Below are positions 41,647 through 49,858 of a stretch of DNA of 64,000 nt, piece after piece. The position numbers and the translations under genes are program-made. Numbering within the stretch: the first letter of the stretch is position 1; every line of letters begins with the position of its first letter. This stretch comes from Bacteroidales bacterium (GTDB taxonomy: Bacteria > Bacteroidota > Bacteroidia > Bacteroidales > P3): the NCBI GenBank assembly GCA_017960605.1, contig JAGCYV010000001.1, forward strand, positions 1 through 64,000, written 5' to 3'. The notes beneath the pieces are model-generated. The model did not search any database, was not told the origin of the DNA, and was given only the letters and a program-made list of their open reading frames with translations.

Positions 41647-44166
41647 ATGGATACCCAGGAATTCATTAAACACTGCATAGCGGAACTTCCCTACAACATG
41701 AAAGCCCGTCCGTGGGACTTCACAGGACACGGAAGGGACATTTTGCAGACGGAAGACCAACTTAATGCTTATATCGCGGCCTATGGAGAGATGCACTTCA
41801 TCAAGTGCAAGGCGGCTTTGCAGAACTTTCCCTTCGACTCGTTAACCAATTATGAGATTGTCGATTGGGGATGTGGACAGGGTATCGCGTCGCTCACGAT
41901 GTTTGATATGCTGAAAGAGCACGGGAAGATGTACGGGCTAAAACGGGTAACTCTCATAGAACCCTCCGAGATGGCCTTGCGACGTGCTGAACAATATGTC
42001 AAGCGCTTTGTAGATCCGAGAGTGGAGGTCGTTGCCATTAACAAAGGTATCCCTAGTACTGAAGATTCTTCGGATTTGTCGGAAGTAGCGGCCACAGCAC
42101 CAGAGGCCATCCATCTCTTTTCCAATATTCTTGATGTTTGGACGTTGAGTCTGAGATGGTTGGCAAGGAAAGTGGCATCCTATACGCAAAAGCAACATGT
42201 TGTATGTGTCGGGCCGGCATTTAAAAAGAATGGTCGACTCTCTGATTTCAGCCATTTCTTCCAAGAAAAAAATGTGTTCTCTCAAATCTTTCAGGATCCG
42301 TATGCCTATACGGAAACGCATCATCCGTATGGTTGCCAGACGTGTTGCTTTACATTGTCCTCCAGCAGTATTAATGAGAATTACATTGAGAAGGCAGAAC
42401 GCTCTACATTCACCGATGATTACAGTTATGTGGCGGAATCACTAAGAGGGGTTATTGATGATAATATTATTGATGCCTATAACGCTATTCGAGCCAAGTT
42501 GAATGATAACGATAGTATCTTTATCCGACCGCATATCTCAACGGATGTTCCTGATATAGTTGTCGTCAGACCCAAGGTGGGAGTGCTGTTCCTCGACGTG
42601 TGTTCTGATATTCAAAACAAAGAGGCTGAATTTGAACGTGTGAATGTTTATCGATGGAATATCTACAATATTCACCTAAAGGATGTTTTCGGAAAATCTC
42701 TGACGGATAAGAGATATATGTTTTTGATTAAGCAGGCAATCTACTTCCCCACAGAGACAAAAGCTCCAACTGTAGAAGAAGATAACAAATATGTCGCTTG
42801 TGTATTGAAGGGAGATTTGACCGATGATTCGTTTTGGGATAAAGTGGATATGGTAAGGCAAAGGGGTGTGTTTGGCGATACATTATACAAGGATTTCATC
42901 AAGCTGATTGTCGGTAGCGGATGGCATAGTTATAAGGATGGTGATGAGAATATTGTACCAACAAAGAGACAGCAGGAACTCTCTCGTAGCGGAATAAAAA
43001 CACAAAAGGGCTATACAAATCAGAAGATAAGAGGTGTTGCGGGGTCTGGGAAAACGCAAGTGCTCGCATGGAGAGCCGTCAATGCACAGGTGAGGACAGG
43101 CGGACGTGTGTTGGTACTCACATTCAACATAACTCTACGGAACTATATTAAGTACCGTATGGGTCAAGTCGCTGCAGATTTCAGTTGGGGACAGTTTGAG
43201 ATAACGAATTATCATCAGTTTTTCAAGTCTCAGGCAAACAATCATCATTTAAAGCCTCAATTATCAGATTGGGACAATCCTTTCTATTTTGAATTTTGTA
43301 AAAACTCCACGGAACGATATGACGCGATACTATTTGATGAGGCGCAAGATTATAAGTACGAATGGTTTTCATTGGTGAAAAACTATTTCCTTGCGGAGGG
43401 AGGAGAAATGGTGCTGTTTGGTGATGGCCGTCAGAATATTTATAATAGACAGCAAGATGAAAAACACATGCCCAGAACTCCCTTGGATGGTCCCTGGTCT
43501 CAAATAAATGAGGAGCGCCGTATCACGTTCAGAATAGAGAATCCGAATCTTGTCCGATTGGCATCCGACTTTCAGGAACAGTTCTTTGACTATTCAGAGC
43601 CTTTGGAACCTCAGCAGGCATTGCCGTTTGAGACATTCTATATAAAATACTGGAATGTGGGCAGAAATGCTTCCACGGAAATTCTGTATGATGGTATAAA
43701 GTTTATATTGCAAAATTATGGTCTGAACAAACGCGACGTAACTGTCTTGTCTCAGGCATGTAATGTTTTGCGGAATTTGGAGGAGTGTTACAGCCGCAAT
43801 GGTGGAGGAATACCCATTACGACTTTTGAGGAGAAAAGAGAATATGAAGTGATAATGCGTGAAAGTAAATGGCCAAAGCGGGATATTGACAACATCCGAC
43901 GTGTGAACAAAATCCATTTCACAATGGATGATGACAACATTAAGATGGCGACAATTCACAGCTTCAAGGGGTGGGAGTCGCCTACAGTTATTCTGCTTTT
44001 ACAGCCGGAAGGTTCCATCGATGATGATGTATACAACGTGATTGGACAGGAGAACTCCCCTGCGCTCATCTATACAGCCATTACACGAGCGAGGCGGAAT
44101 CTTTTTATTATCAATATGGGAAATGAAAAATATCACGATTTCTTTACAAATAAAATAAGTGTATAA
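41647..44166 (+). CDS. Fusion: SAM-methyltransferase-like domain, nuclease-like middle domain, UvrD/PcrA-type SF1 helicase
   Basis: 839 aa from ATG 41647 (a TTG lies 6 bases earlier). Residues ~70-240 look like a class I methyltransferase (motif I VDWGCGQGIAS, then VTLIEPSEMALRRA). Residues ~290-330 (PDIVVVRPKVGVLFLDVCSD) resemble the NERD/PD-(D/E)XK core, but the expected E-x-K reads D-V-C. Residues ~460-840 are a UvrD-like helicase: Walker A RGVAGSGKTQVL, Walker B ILFDEAQD, GDGRQNIY, motif V TIHSFKGWESPTV and motif VI YTAITRARRNLF. A nucleic-acid role, probably defence, is inferred. Confidence 0.82.
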   Translation: MDTQEFIKHCIAELPYNMKARPWDFTGHGRDILQTEDQLNAYIAAYGEMHFIKCKAALQNFPFDSLTNYEIVDWGCGQGIASLTMFDMLKEHGKMYGLKRVTLIEPSEMALRRAEQYVKRFVDPRVEVVAINKGIPSTEDSSDLSEVAATAPEAIHLFSNILDVWTLSLRWLARKVASYTQKQHVVCVGPAFKKNGRLSDFSHFFQEKNVFSQIFQDPYAYTETHHPYGCQTCCFTLSSSSINENYIEKAERSTFTDDYSYVAESLRGVIDDNIIDAYNAIRAKLNDNDSIFIRPHISTDVPDIVVVRPKVGVLFLDVCSDIQNKEAEFERVNVYRWNIYNIHLKDVFGKSLTDKRYMFLIKQAIYFPTETKAPTVEEDNKYVACVLKGDLTDDSFWDKVDMVRQRGVFGDTLYKDFIKLIVGSGWHSYKDGDENIVPTKRQQELSRSGIKTQKGYTNQKIRGVAGSGKTQVLAWRAVNAQVRTGGRVLVLTFNITLRNYIKYRMGQVAADFSWGQFEITNYHQFFKSQANNHHLKPQLSDWDNPFYFEFCKNSTERYDAILFDEAQDYKYEWFSLVKNYFLAEGGEMVLFGDGRQNIYNRQQDEKHMPRTPLDGPWSQINEERRITFRIENPNLVRLASDFQEQFFDYSEPLEPQQALPFETFYIKYWNVGRNASTEILYDGIKFILQNYGLNKRDVTVLSQACNVLRNLEECYSRNGGGIPITTFEEKREYEVIMRESKWPKRDIDNIRRVNKIHFTMDDDNIKMATIHSFKGWESPTVILLLQPEGSIDDDVYNVIGQENSPALIYTAITRARRNLFIINMGNEKYHDFFTNKISV

Positions 44167-44168
44167 AT

Positions 44169-44465
44169 ATGTTTAGCGAACAGGAAAAGAGAACAATACT
44201 CCAGATACTAACAATGATTATGGAGGCCGACGCGGTAATCCACCCTAAGGAGGTCGAATACATCAACTCATTAATGAATGAATTTGGACTCTCCTCTGCC
44301 GAGTTTGACCATATGGATATGCTTGACTTTGACATCTTAAAAAAGGAATTTGGGATGATGAATAAGGAGAATCAAAAATTGGCCAATGAGTATTTTAAAA
44401 ACTTGGCTAAAATTGATGGAAATATTCATAATAATGAAAAAAAAATAATTAGAGAATTGAATTAA
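44169..44465 (+). CDS. TerB-like small protein
   Basis: 98 aa, all-helical. The pattern ILTMIMEADAVIHPKEVEYI, then about 50 residues later LAKIDGNIHNNEKKIIREL, is the repeated acidic metal-binding-type motif of the TerB fold. TerB domains occur in tellurite-resistance operons and in several defence-associated proteins. It starts 2 bases after the helicase stop, so it is surely co-expressed. Confidence 0.72.
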   Translation: MFSEQEKRTILQILTMIMEADAVIHPKEVEYINSLMNEFGLSSAEFDHMDMLDFDILKKEFGMMNKENQKLANEYFKNLAKIDGNIHNNEKKIIRELN

Positions 44466-44558
44466 TAGTCGATGGGTTGGAACACCTGTCAATCCGTAGT
44501 CAGGAACAGGCGGACAAAATATACAATATACTGAACTAAGGTATATAACATTGTTTTG

Positions 44559-45053
44559 ATGAGTAAGATGAAATATTTTAAAAACATTGGATACGGAGTA
44601 TTGATTCTTTGTGTTTCCGCTTTGATATTTGAGCTTTGGGGTTGGCGGGGTATCATTATATGAGCCATTGTGTGTGCCGGTGTATGTGTTGTTTTGGTTG
44701 CATTTATCAGTCTATTCATATATGGATTTCGCAGTGTATTTGTATACAACAACAAAGAGATAGGCCAAACAATAAAGGGGTTTCTGGGGTATGACTTTGG
44801 AAAAGAATACGATGTTTTATTAAATGAAACGAGGGTTCATGGAGATAGACCGGTACATTTTCAGATAAAAATATTCAAGGATGCTATAGAAGGAGTTGTG
44901 GATTACTGTAACAATTCGCGCGCGGGAAAACGCACCTCCGAGGGTTACGAAAAAACTGTTGAATACAAGTGTGGCGAATATGTAGAAAGAAGGGAGCGTT
45001 TGGTAGTTAATTACAAAGATTGTACAATGGATTTTTATGGATTATCCTATTGA
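44559..45053 (+). pseudogene. Two-helix membrane protein gene interrupted by an in-frame TGA
   Basis: The frame from ATG 44559 encodes KYFKNIGYGVLILCVSALIF, a first transmembrane helix, and ends at TGA 44661-44663. Without a frameshift it continues as AIVCAGVCVVLVAFISLFIY, a second helix, and a ~95-aa soluble tail to 45053. One base change would restore a 164-aa protein. TGA is used as a stop elsewhere in the window (the ATGA overlaps), so recoding is unlikely. A start at 44670 or a sequencing error are the alternatives. Family not recognised. Confidence 0.6.
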
Positions 45054-45080
45054 AATATGGAATAATGCCGCAAGTGCAAT

Positions 45081-46055
45081 ATGAAGGAAAAAATAATTCT
45101 TAACAAAGGAAAAATTAAAAAACTCCTGAAAACCGACTTGGATTTGGGTGTTCGGGAGATAAAAGCATGCAGATGTGATAGACCCTGTTGGTCAATAGAA
45201 CGGAAGAACCAACGTGTTGATGTGGAGCTGAGAGATGTTAGGGTTGAGGGGAATCTGGATAGTCCAGCCATATACAACCTAAGGATATGTAATGTCTCTA
45301 CTGAAAACCGAGAAATGATTGCATTGGCTATCCGATACTACTTTCATGTCGAAATCGACACAAGCACGTTGTCAATAAAAGAAGTTGCCACTTTGGTGAA
45401 TGATGTTAATAAGGCACCGACCTATATAAAAACAGTATTGCTGGATATCACAGACACGGGTTATAGATTCTGCTCCGAAGCGAGGTTTAATATCACGAGC
45501 ATAGATGACATCTTGGAATGTTATTATGCCATTAGATTCACCGTGCACCGTGCTGCATCAAGCACCATCATGAAGATTAAATACTATCTCCAGAATAAAA
45601 ATCAATTCGACTGGGAGAAGAAAAGCGTGGAACGAAAGGATATTGAGAAATACGACAACCGCTTCACGTTGATCCAAAACCAAACGACTGCACAACAATC
45701 ATTATACCCATTAAAGAAATCCATATCCACGAATAGGTTGTGGTTCTATATTCGGATAGCAATGGCCACAGGAGCCGTCGTTCCGTGGATTATCCTTATC
45801 GTTCCGAGATTCTTTGGCAAATACGCACCAGATCCGTACGGGTTAATGGTAGGCTCTATGGGATGTGCTATTGTTTTCTTTGTCTTGTTGGCAATATATT
45901 TCCTCAAAAGAAACAAATCCTGGACAATAAAGATAAACCTAAAGCATTGGGCAATAAAAACGCTGTGTGTGATAGGCTGCTTGTTGGCAATCCTATTATG
46001 CTTGTCGTTTGTAAACAGTATCTTTGAAATGTTGTTCTGTACCACGATTTTATAG
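45081..46055 (+). CDS. Island protein of unknown function with C-terminal membrane helices
   Basis: 324 aa. About 210 N-terminal residues are soluble, with a Cys-rich ACRCDRPCW near residue 29. They are followed by three hydrophobic helices (FYIRIAMATGAVVPWIILIV, MVGSMGCAIVFFVLLAIYFL and TLCVIGCLLAILLCLSFV). No domain recognised. It is AT-rich and in the same direction as the rest of the island. The layout of a cytosolic domain plus a membrane anchor could suit an effector, which is speculative. Confidence 0.7.
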   Translation: MKEKIILNKGKIKKLLKTDLDLGVREIKACRCDRPCWSIERKNQRVDVELRDVRVEGNLDSPAIYNLRICNVSTENREMIALAIRYYFHVEIDTSTLSIKEVATLVNDVNKAPTYIKTVLLDITDTGYRFCSEARFNITSIDDILECYYAIRFTVHRAASSTIMKIKYYLQNKNQFDWEKKSVERKDIEKYDNRFTLIQNQTTAQQSLYPLKKSISTNRLWFYIRIAMATGAVVPWIILIVPRFFGKYAPDPYGLMVGSMGCAIVFFVLLAIYFLKRNKSWTIKINLKHWAIKTLCVIGCLLAILLCLSFVNSIFEMLFCTTIL

Positions 46056-46067
46056 CCCTAAAGAAAC

Positions 46068-46547
46068 ATGATTTTGAAGACTGAAAAGATAATAGCTTGT
46101 GTCGCGTGGACACTACTACAAATCGTGGCATATATTGTTGTAAGGTTTGTCGAACCGATTATGATGGAGACTCTAATGCCGAAGAATCAATGGTATTGCA
46201 TCAAACCGCCGGTATTGTCTTTTCTCGGCGTAATGGAGAACATTGTATTGATTGCCGTTTTTGCGGTGGTAGTGGTAGGAGAGGTTATACTCATTCGTCA
46301 CGAATATGGCAGCAAGAAGTTTTGGAAACACACTGCAATCTGGTACGCGGTATATGTGGTGCTGATCGTCGGAATGACCATTGGGGAAGGAATTAATTTC
46401 AACGTGCTTGGCGACCCGCTTATCATACCTCTCACAATCGCCATCTGCCTATATCCTGTGATTGCACTGCTAGAACTGATGCTGGTTATATCTATAGCAC
46501 GGTGGGTAAAAAATCTAATGCTCAAAATCACGAATAGTCATGTATGA
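46068..46547 (+). CDS. Small integral membrane protein of unknown function
   Basis: 159 aa with four predicted transmembrane helices (IIACVAWTLLQIVAYIVV, IVLIAVFAVVVVGEVILI, IWYAVYVVLIVGMTIG, IPLTIAICLYPVIALLELML). It starts 13 bases after the preceding gene and overlaps the next by 8 bases. No family is recognised. Confidence 0.7.
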   Translation: MILKTEKIIACVAWTLLQIVAYIVVRFVEPIMMETLMPKNQWYCIKPPVLSFLGVMENIVLIAVFAVVVVGEVILIRHEYGSKKFWKHTAIWYAVYVVLIVGMTIGEGINFNVLGDPLIIPLTIAICLYPVIALLELMLVISIARWVKNLMLKITNSHV

Positions 46548-47196
46548 AATAATAAAATTAGACAGTAAGAACTATAAACAATATGCTCCTTTTGATATTG
46601 TCGCTTTTCGTGATGTATATGAGGTTATTGATAGGTCAAAAAGGGTATTCGATTTGGTGACTGCTGAAAAGAAGCATCGTGCTCCATTATATGAGTTATT
46701 TCATTTCCCTAAGAGAGTTTCTTTTTATGACACAATCGATGACAGTACGTGGAAACCGATTTATTTGGGGAATGGTCAAGGAATCAGAATGCACTATTCT
46801 ATCAGTTATGAGTTCTCGAAGCGTACGGATGGAATGCAGTCAGATGAACTGAGGAAAAAATGGCGTGAGATTGTTATAGGTATTATTAATGATATGCAGC
46901 AATACGATATTTTTGAGTACAGTGATATGCCCGAAAATGAATATGCACAAGTAAAAAAAGTAAATGAGTATGAACGACTGAAGTCGAAAATACACATTGG
47001 TGATAGTTATTCTGACATCAAAGCCAAGTTGCCGTCGGTGATGACGCTCTATGACGTGCAGGGCCGGAAGATGCTCGAGATGAAAGCCAACAGCGAGAGT
47101 GAGAAAATCTTTGTGGGCGACCTTCCGCGAGGCATCTATATGCTGCGTGTGGCGAACGCTGGCGGAACGACGCTGCACAAGGTGATTCTCGAATAA
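46540..47196 (+). CDS. Chimeric ORF: island protein fused to a T9SS sorting-domain remnant
   Basis: 218 aa. Residues 1 to ~160 are AT-rich, charged and lack a signal peptide. From about residue 165 the codon use turns GC-rich and the sequence becomes the second half of a type A T9SS sorting domain: MTLYDVQGRKMLEM, LPRGIYMLRVANAGG and HKVILE. Without a signal peptide this domain cannot function normally. The junction near 47020 probably marks where the island joined a former T9SS cargo gene. Confidence 0.72.
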   Translation: MYEIIKLDSKNYKQYAPFDIVAFRDVYEVIDRSKRVFDLVTAEKKHRAPLYELFHFPKRVSFYDTIDDSTWKPIYLGNGQGIRMHYSISYEFSKRTDGMQSDELRKKWREIVIGIINDMQQYDIFEYSDMPENEYAQVKKVNEYERLKSKIHIGDSYSDIKAKLPSVMTLYDVQGRKMLEMKANSESEKIFVGDLPRGIYMLRVANAGGTTLHKVILE

Positions 47197-47238
47197 TAGA
47201 CCCGTGATTGCATGCTCGTTGAGAGCAATATAAACAGT

Positions 47239-47267
47239 GGGCCGCCCGGAAGGGCGGCCCTTTTTTT
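47239..47267 (+). terminator. Strong intrinsic terminator at the island's right end
   Basis: A perfect 9-bp stem GGGCCGCCC/GGGCGGCCC with a 4-base loop is followed by seven Ts. Confidence 0.9.
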
Positions 47268-47377
47268 ACTCAGGTAATAGAACACGGATTATTCCGCGAT
47301 GCCGGAATGCAGGAAGCAAGGGGTGCAGATAGAGGTGTTCAGGACTGTCAGAAATTAAGAAGGGACCGATAAAGGTT

Positions 47378-48778
47378 TTATCCCACAATCTCGCCGATGA
47401 GGTCGTTCTCTAGGGCGTCGGTGATGCGGACGGTGACGAAGTCGCCGGGGGCGGGGGCGATTGCTTGATTGCTTGATTGTCTGATTGTTTGAGTGGGGAT
47501 GAGGACTTCGTCATCGACTTCGGGGCTGTCGTACTGGGTGCGGCCGACGATATACTCGTCTTCTATGCGGTCGATGAGGCACTGGTATTCTTGGCCGACG
47601 CGGGCCTGGTTCTTCTCGAGGGAGATGGCTTCCTGGATCTCCATCAGCTCGCTGACACGCCGCTGCTTGACCTCCTCGGGCACGTCGTCGGCAAGGGCGT
47701 AGGCCGCGGTGCCTTCCTCGGGGGAGTAGGCAAAGCAACCCATGCGGTCGAAGCGTGCGGTGCGGACGAAGTCTTTCAGCTCCTTGAACTCGGCTTCGGT
47801 CTCGCCGGGATAGCCGACGATGAGGGTGGTGCGGATGGCGGCGTCGGGCAGCTGCGTGCGGAAGCGTTCCAGCAGGCGCAGGGTGCCCTCGCGGTCGATG
47901 CCGCGCTGCATGGAGTCGAGGATGCGGCTGTTGATGTGCTGGAGGGGGATGTCGATGTAGTTGCAGATGTTGGGGTGCCGGGCGATGGCGTCGATGGCGT
48001 CGAGCGGGAAGGAGGAGGGGTAGGTGTAGTGGAGCCGTATCCACGGGGCGCCGCTTTCGTCGGCCAGGCGGTTGAGCAGGTCGCCCAGGGCCCGACGGCG
48101 GTAGAGGTCGAGGCCGTAGTAGGTGGTGTCCTGCGCGATGACGATGAGTTCTTTCACGCCGTCGGCGACCATGCGCTTGGCTTCATCGAGGAGCTCCTCG
48201 ACGGGCCGCGAGCGGTGCGGGCCGCGGATGAGGGGAATGGCGCAGTAGGAGCAGCTGCGGTTGCAGCCCTCGCTGATCTTGAGGTAGGCGTAATGCCTGG
48301 GGGTGGACTGCAAGCGCGGGAATTGGGAATTGAGAATTGAGAATTGAGAATTATCGCTTGCGCAAGCAACTTTTTTAATTTCCAATTTTAAATTTTCAAT
48401 TAACTGGCCCCACTGGCTGAAGCTGTAGAAGGCGTCGATCTCGGGCAGCTCTTCGCGCAGCTCTTTCTCATAGCGCTGGACGAGGCATCCGACGGCGATC
48501 AGTCGGCACGGCTTGCGGCTGCGCTTCTTGAGGGCAATCTGCTCGAGGAGGGTGTTGACGGACTCCTCTTTGGCGTCGCCGATGAAGCCGCAGGTGTTCA
48601 CGATGACGATGTCGAAGTGGGGTGACTGGGTGGCCGGGTGACTGGGTGACTGGGTGGCCGGGTGACTGGGTTGGCCGTCGAAATAGATGTCGAAGCCCGC
48701 CTTCCGCAGCTGGCCGGCAATGTGTTCGGAGTCAACGATATTCTTCGAGCACCCGAGGGTGATAATGTTGATTTTCAT
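47378..48778 (-). CDS. rimO: Ribosomal protein S12 methylthiotransferase
   Basis: 466 aa, about 30 longer than usual. RimO adds a methylthio group to an aspartate of S12. The MTTase domain start LGCSKNIVDSEH, INTCGFIGDAKEES-type cluster residues, radical SAM CNRSCSYCAIP and a C-terminal TRAM-like part are present. Three non-homologous simple-repeat segments interrupt it in frame: about residues 35-52 (SHPATQSP x2), 130-157 (NSQFSILNSQF) and 435-450 (RQSSNQAIAPAP). Each sits where orthologues have variable linkers. Last gene of the long minus-strand operon. Confidence 0.95.
   Translation of the reverse strand: MKINIITLGCSKNIVDSEHIAGQLRKAGFDIYFDGQPSHPATQSPSHPATQSPHFDIVIVNTCGFIGDAKEESVNTLLEQIALKKRSRKPCRLIAVGCLVQRYEKELREELPEIDAFYSFSQWGQLIENLKLEIKKVACASDNSQFSILNSQFPRLQSTPRHYAYLKISEGCNRSCSYCAIPLIRGPHRSRPVEELLDEAKRMVADGVKELIVIAQDTTYYGLDLYRRRALGDLLNRLADESGAPWIRLHYTYPSSFPLDAIDAIARHPNICNYIDIPLQHINSRILDSMQRGIDREGTLRLLERFRTQLPDAAIRTTLIVGYPGETEAEFKELKDFVRTARFDRMGCFAYSPEEGTAAYALADDVPEEVKQRRVSELMEIQEAISLEKNQARVGQEYQCLIDRIEDEYIVGRTQYDSPEVDDEVLIPTQTIRQSSNQAIAPAPGDFVTVRITDALENDLIGEIVG
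47460..47494 (-). repeat. ATTGCTTG/ATTGTTTG simple-repeat word in rimO (C-terminal linker)
   Basis: Four degenerate copies encode QTIRQSSNQAI between the radical SAM core and the TRAM-like domain. Same word family as 34809-34909 and 52181-52220. Confidence 0.75.
48319..48402 (-). repeat. Inverted AATTGAGAATTG / CAATTTTAAATTTTC words in rimO
   Basis: 48319-48353 repeats GAATTGA and 48371-48402 carries the complementary sense, around a perfect CTTGCGCAAG palindrome (48357-48366). The pair can form a long hairpin within the coding region and encodes the linker before the radical SAM domain. Confidence 0.75.
48621..48674 (-). repeat. TGACTGGGTGGCCGGG repeat in rimO (N-terminal linker)
   Basis: The repeat encodes two copies of SHPATQSP inside the MTTase N-terminal domain. 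The same word makes the large intergenic array at 48780-48893, 100 bases away. Confidence 0.8.
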
Positions 48779-48779
48779 T

Positions 48780-48893
48780 GGGGTGACTGGGTGGCTGGGT
48801 AACTGGGTGGCTGGGTAACTGGGTAACTGGGTGGCTGGGTAACTGGGTGGCTGGGTAACTGGGTAACTGGGTGGCTGGGTAACTGGGTGGCTG
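48780..48893. repeat. Intergenic array of CTGGGTGG/CTGGGTAA 8-bp units between ftsY and rimO
   Basis: About 14 consecutive 8-bp units alternate CTGGGTGG and CTGGGTAA in blocks of 2-3, filling almost the whole 119-base gap between ftsY and rimO. Confidence 0.9.
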
Positions 48894-48897
48894 ATAG

Positions 48898-49851
48898 TTA
48901 TTCGAAGAGGGAATCGACGAACTGGTCGGGGTCGAAGAGCTGGAGGTCGGTCATCTTCTCGCCGAGGCCGATGTAGCGGACGGGCACCTGGAACTGGTCG
49001 GAGATGCCGATGATGACGCCGCCTTTAGCGGTGCCGTCGAGTTTGGTGAGGGCCAGCGCATTGACGTCGGTGGCGGAGGTGAACTGACGGGCCTGTTCGA
49101 CGGCGTTCTGTCCGGTGGAGGCGTCGAGGACGAGGAGCACCTCGTGGGGGGCGTCGGGCAGCAGCTTCTGCATGACGCGTCGTATCTTGGTGAGCTCGTT
49201 CATGAGGCCCACCTTGTTGTGGAGGCGTCCGGCGGTGTCGATGATGGCGACGTCGGCGTGACGGGCGATGGCGGCGGCGAGGGTGTCGTAGGCCACCGAG
49301 GCGGGGTCGGCGCCCATGCCCTGCTGGATGATGGGCACTCCCACGCGGTCGGCCCAAAGGGTGAGCTGCTCGACGGCGGCGGCACGGAAGGTGTCGGCGG
49401 CGCCGAGGATGACCGAGCGGCCTGCCTGCTTGTACTGATAGGCGAGCTTGGCGATGGTGGTGGTCTTGCCCACGCCGTTCACGCCCACCACGAGGATGAC
49501 GTAGGGAGCGGCGGGGAGCGGCGCGTCGAAGGAGGCGGGCAGCTTGGTGTCGGGCCGGCGCAGGAGCTGCGCTATCTCGGCCCGCAGGATGGAGTTGAGC
49601 TCGGAGGTGGAGATGTATTTGTCGCGACGGATGCGCTGCTGCAGTTTCTCGATGACTTTCAGGGTGGTCTCGACGCCCACGTCGGAGGTGATGAGGGTCT
49701 CCTCGAGGTTGTCGAGGACTTCGTCATCGACGGTGGATTTGCCGAGGATGCTCTTGGTCAGTTTCTGGAAGAAGCTCTCTTTGGTTTTGGCCAGCCCGTT
49801 GTCGAGGGTGGCCCGCTCTTCGGTGCGTTCTTTCTTGCTGAATAATCCCAT
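48898..49851 (-). CDS. ftsY: Signal recognition particle receptor FtsY
   Basis: 317 aa, the short FtsY form without a long acidic A-domain. FtsY is the SRP receptor GTPase that docks ribosomes at the membrane. GTPase motifs are VVGVNGVGKTTTIAKLA (G1), DTFRAAAVEQL, DTAGRLHN (G3), TKLDGTAKGG (G4 region) and YIGLGEKMTDLQLF near the C-terminus. It starts 7 bases after the thioredoxin-like gene stop. Confidence 0.96.
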   Translation of the reverse strand: MGLFSKKERTEERATLDNGLAKTKESFFQKLTKSILGKSTVDDEVLDNLEETLITSDVGVETTLKVIEKLQQRIRRDKYISTSELNSILRAEIAQLLRRPDTKLPASFDAPLPAAPYVILVVGVNGVGKTTTIAKLAYQYKQAGRSVILGAADTFRAAAVEQLTLWADRVGVPIIQQGMGADPASVAYDTLAAAIARHADVAIIDTAGRLHNKVGLMNELTKIRRVMQKLLPDAPHEVLLVLDASTGQNAVEQARQFTSATDVNALALTKLDGTAKGGVIIGISDQFQVPVRYIGLGEKMTDLQLFDPDQFVDSLFE

Positions 49852-49858
49852 GACGTTC

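Noticed and set aside
44661..44663. TGA read as selenocysteine or a reassigned codon
   Set aside because: TGA ends many other genes here, including the ATGA overlaps, and no SECIS-like hairpin is evident.
47291..47308. Terminator for rimO (ATTCCG/CGGAAT)
   Set aside because: The stem is only 6 bp and no T-run follows on the minus strand.
48780..48893. CRISPR array between ftsY and rimO
   Set aside because: Units are 8 bp with no unique spacers and no cas genes nearby.
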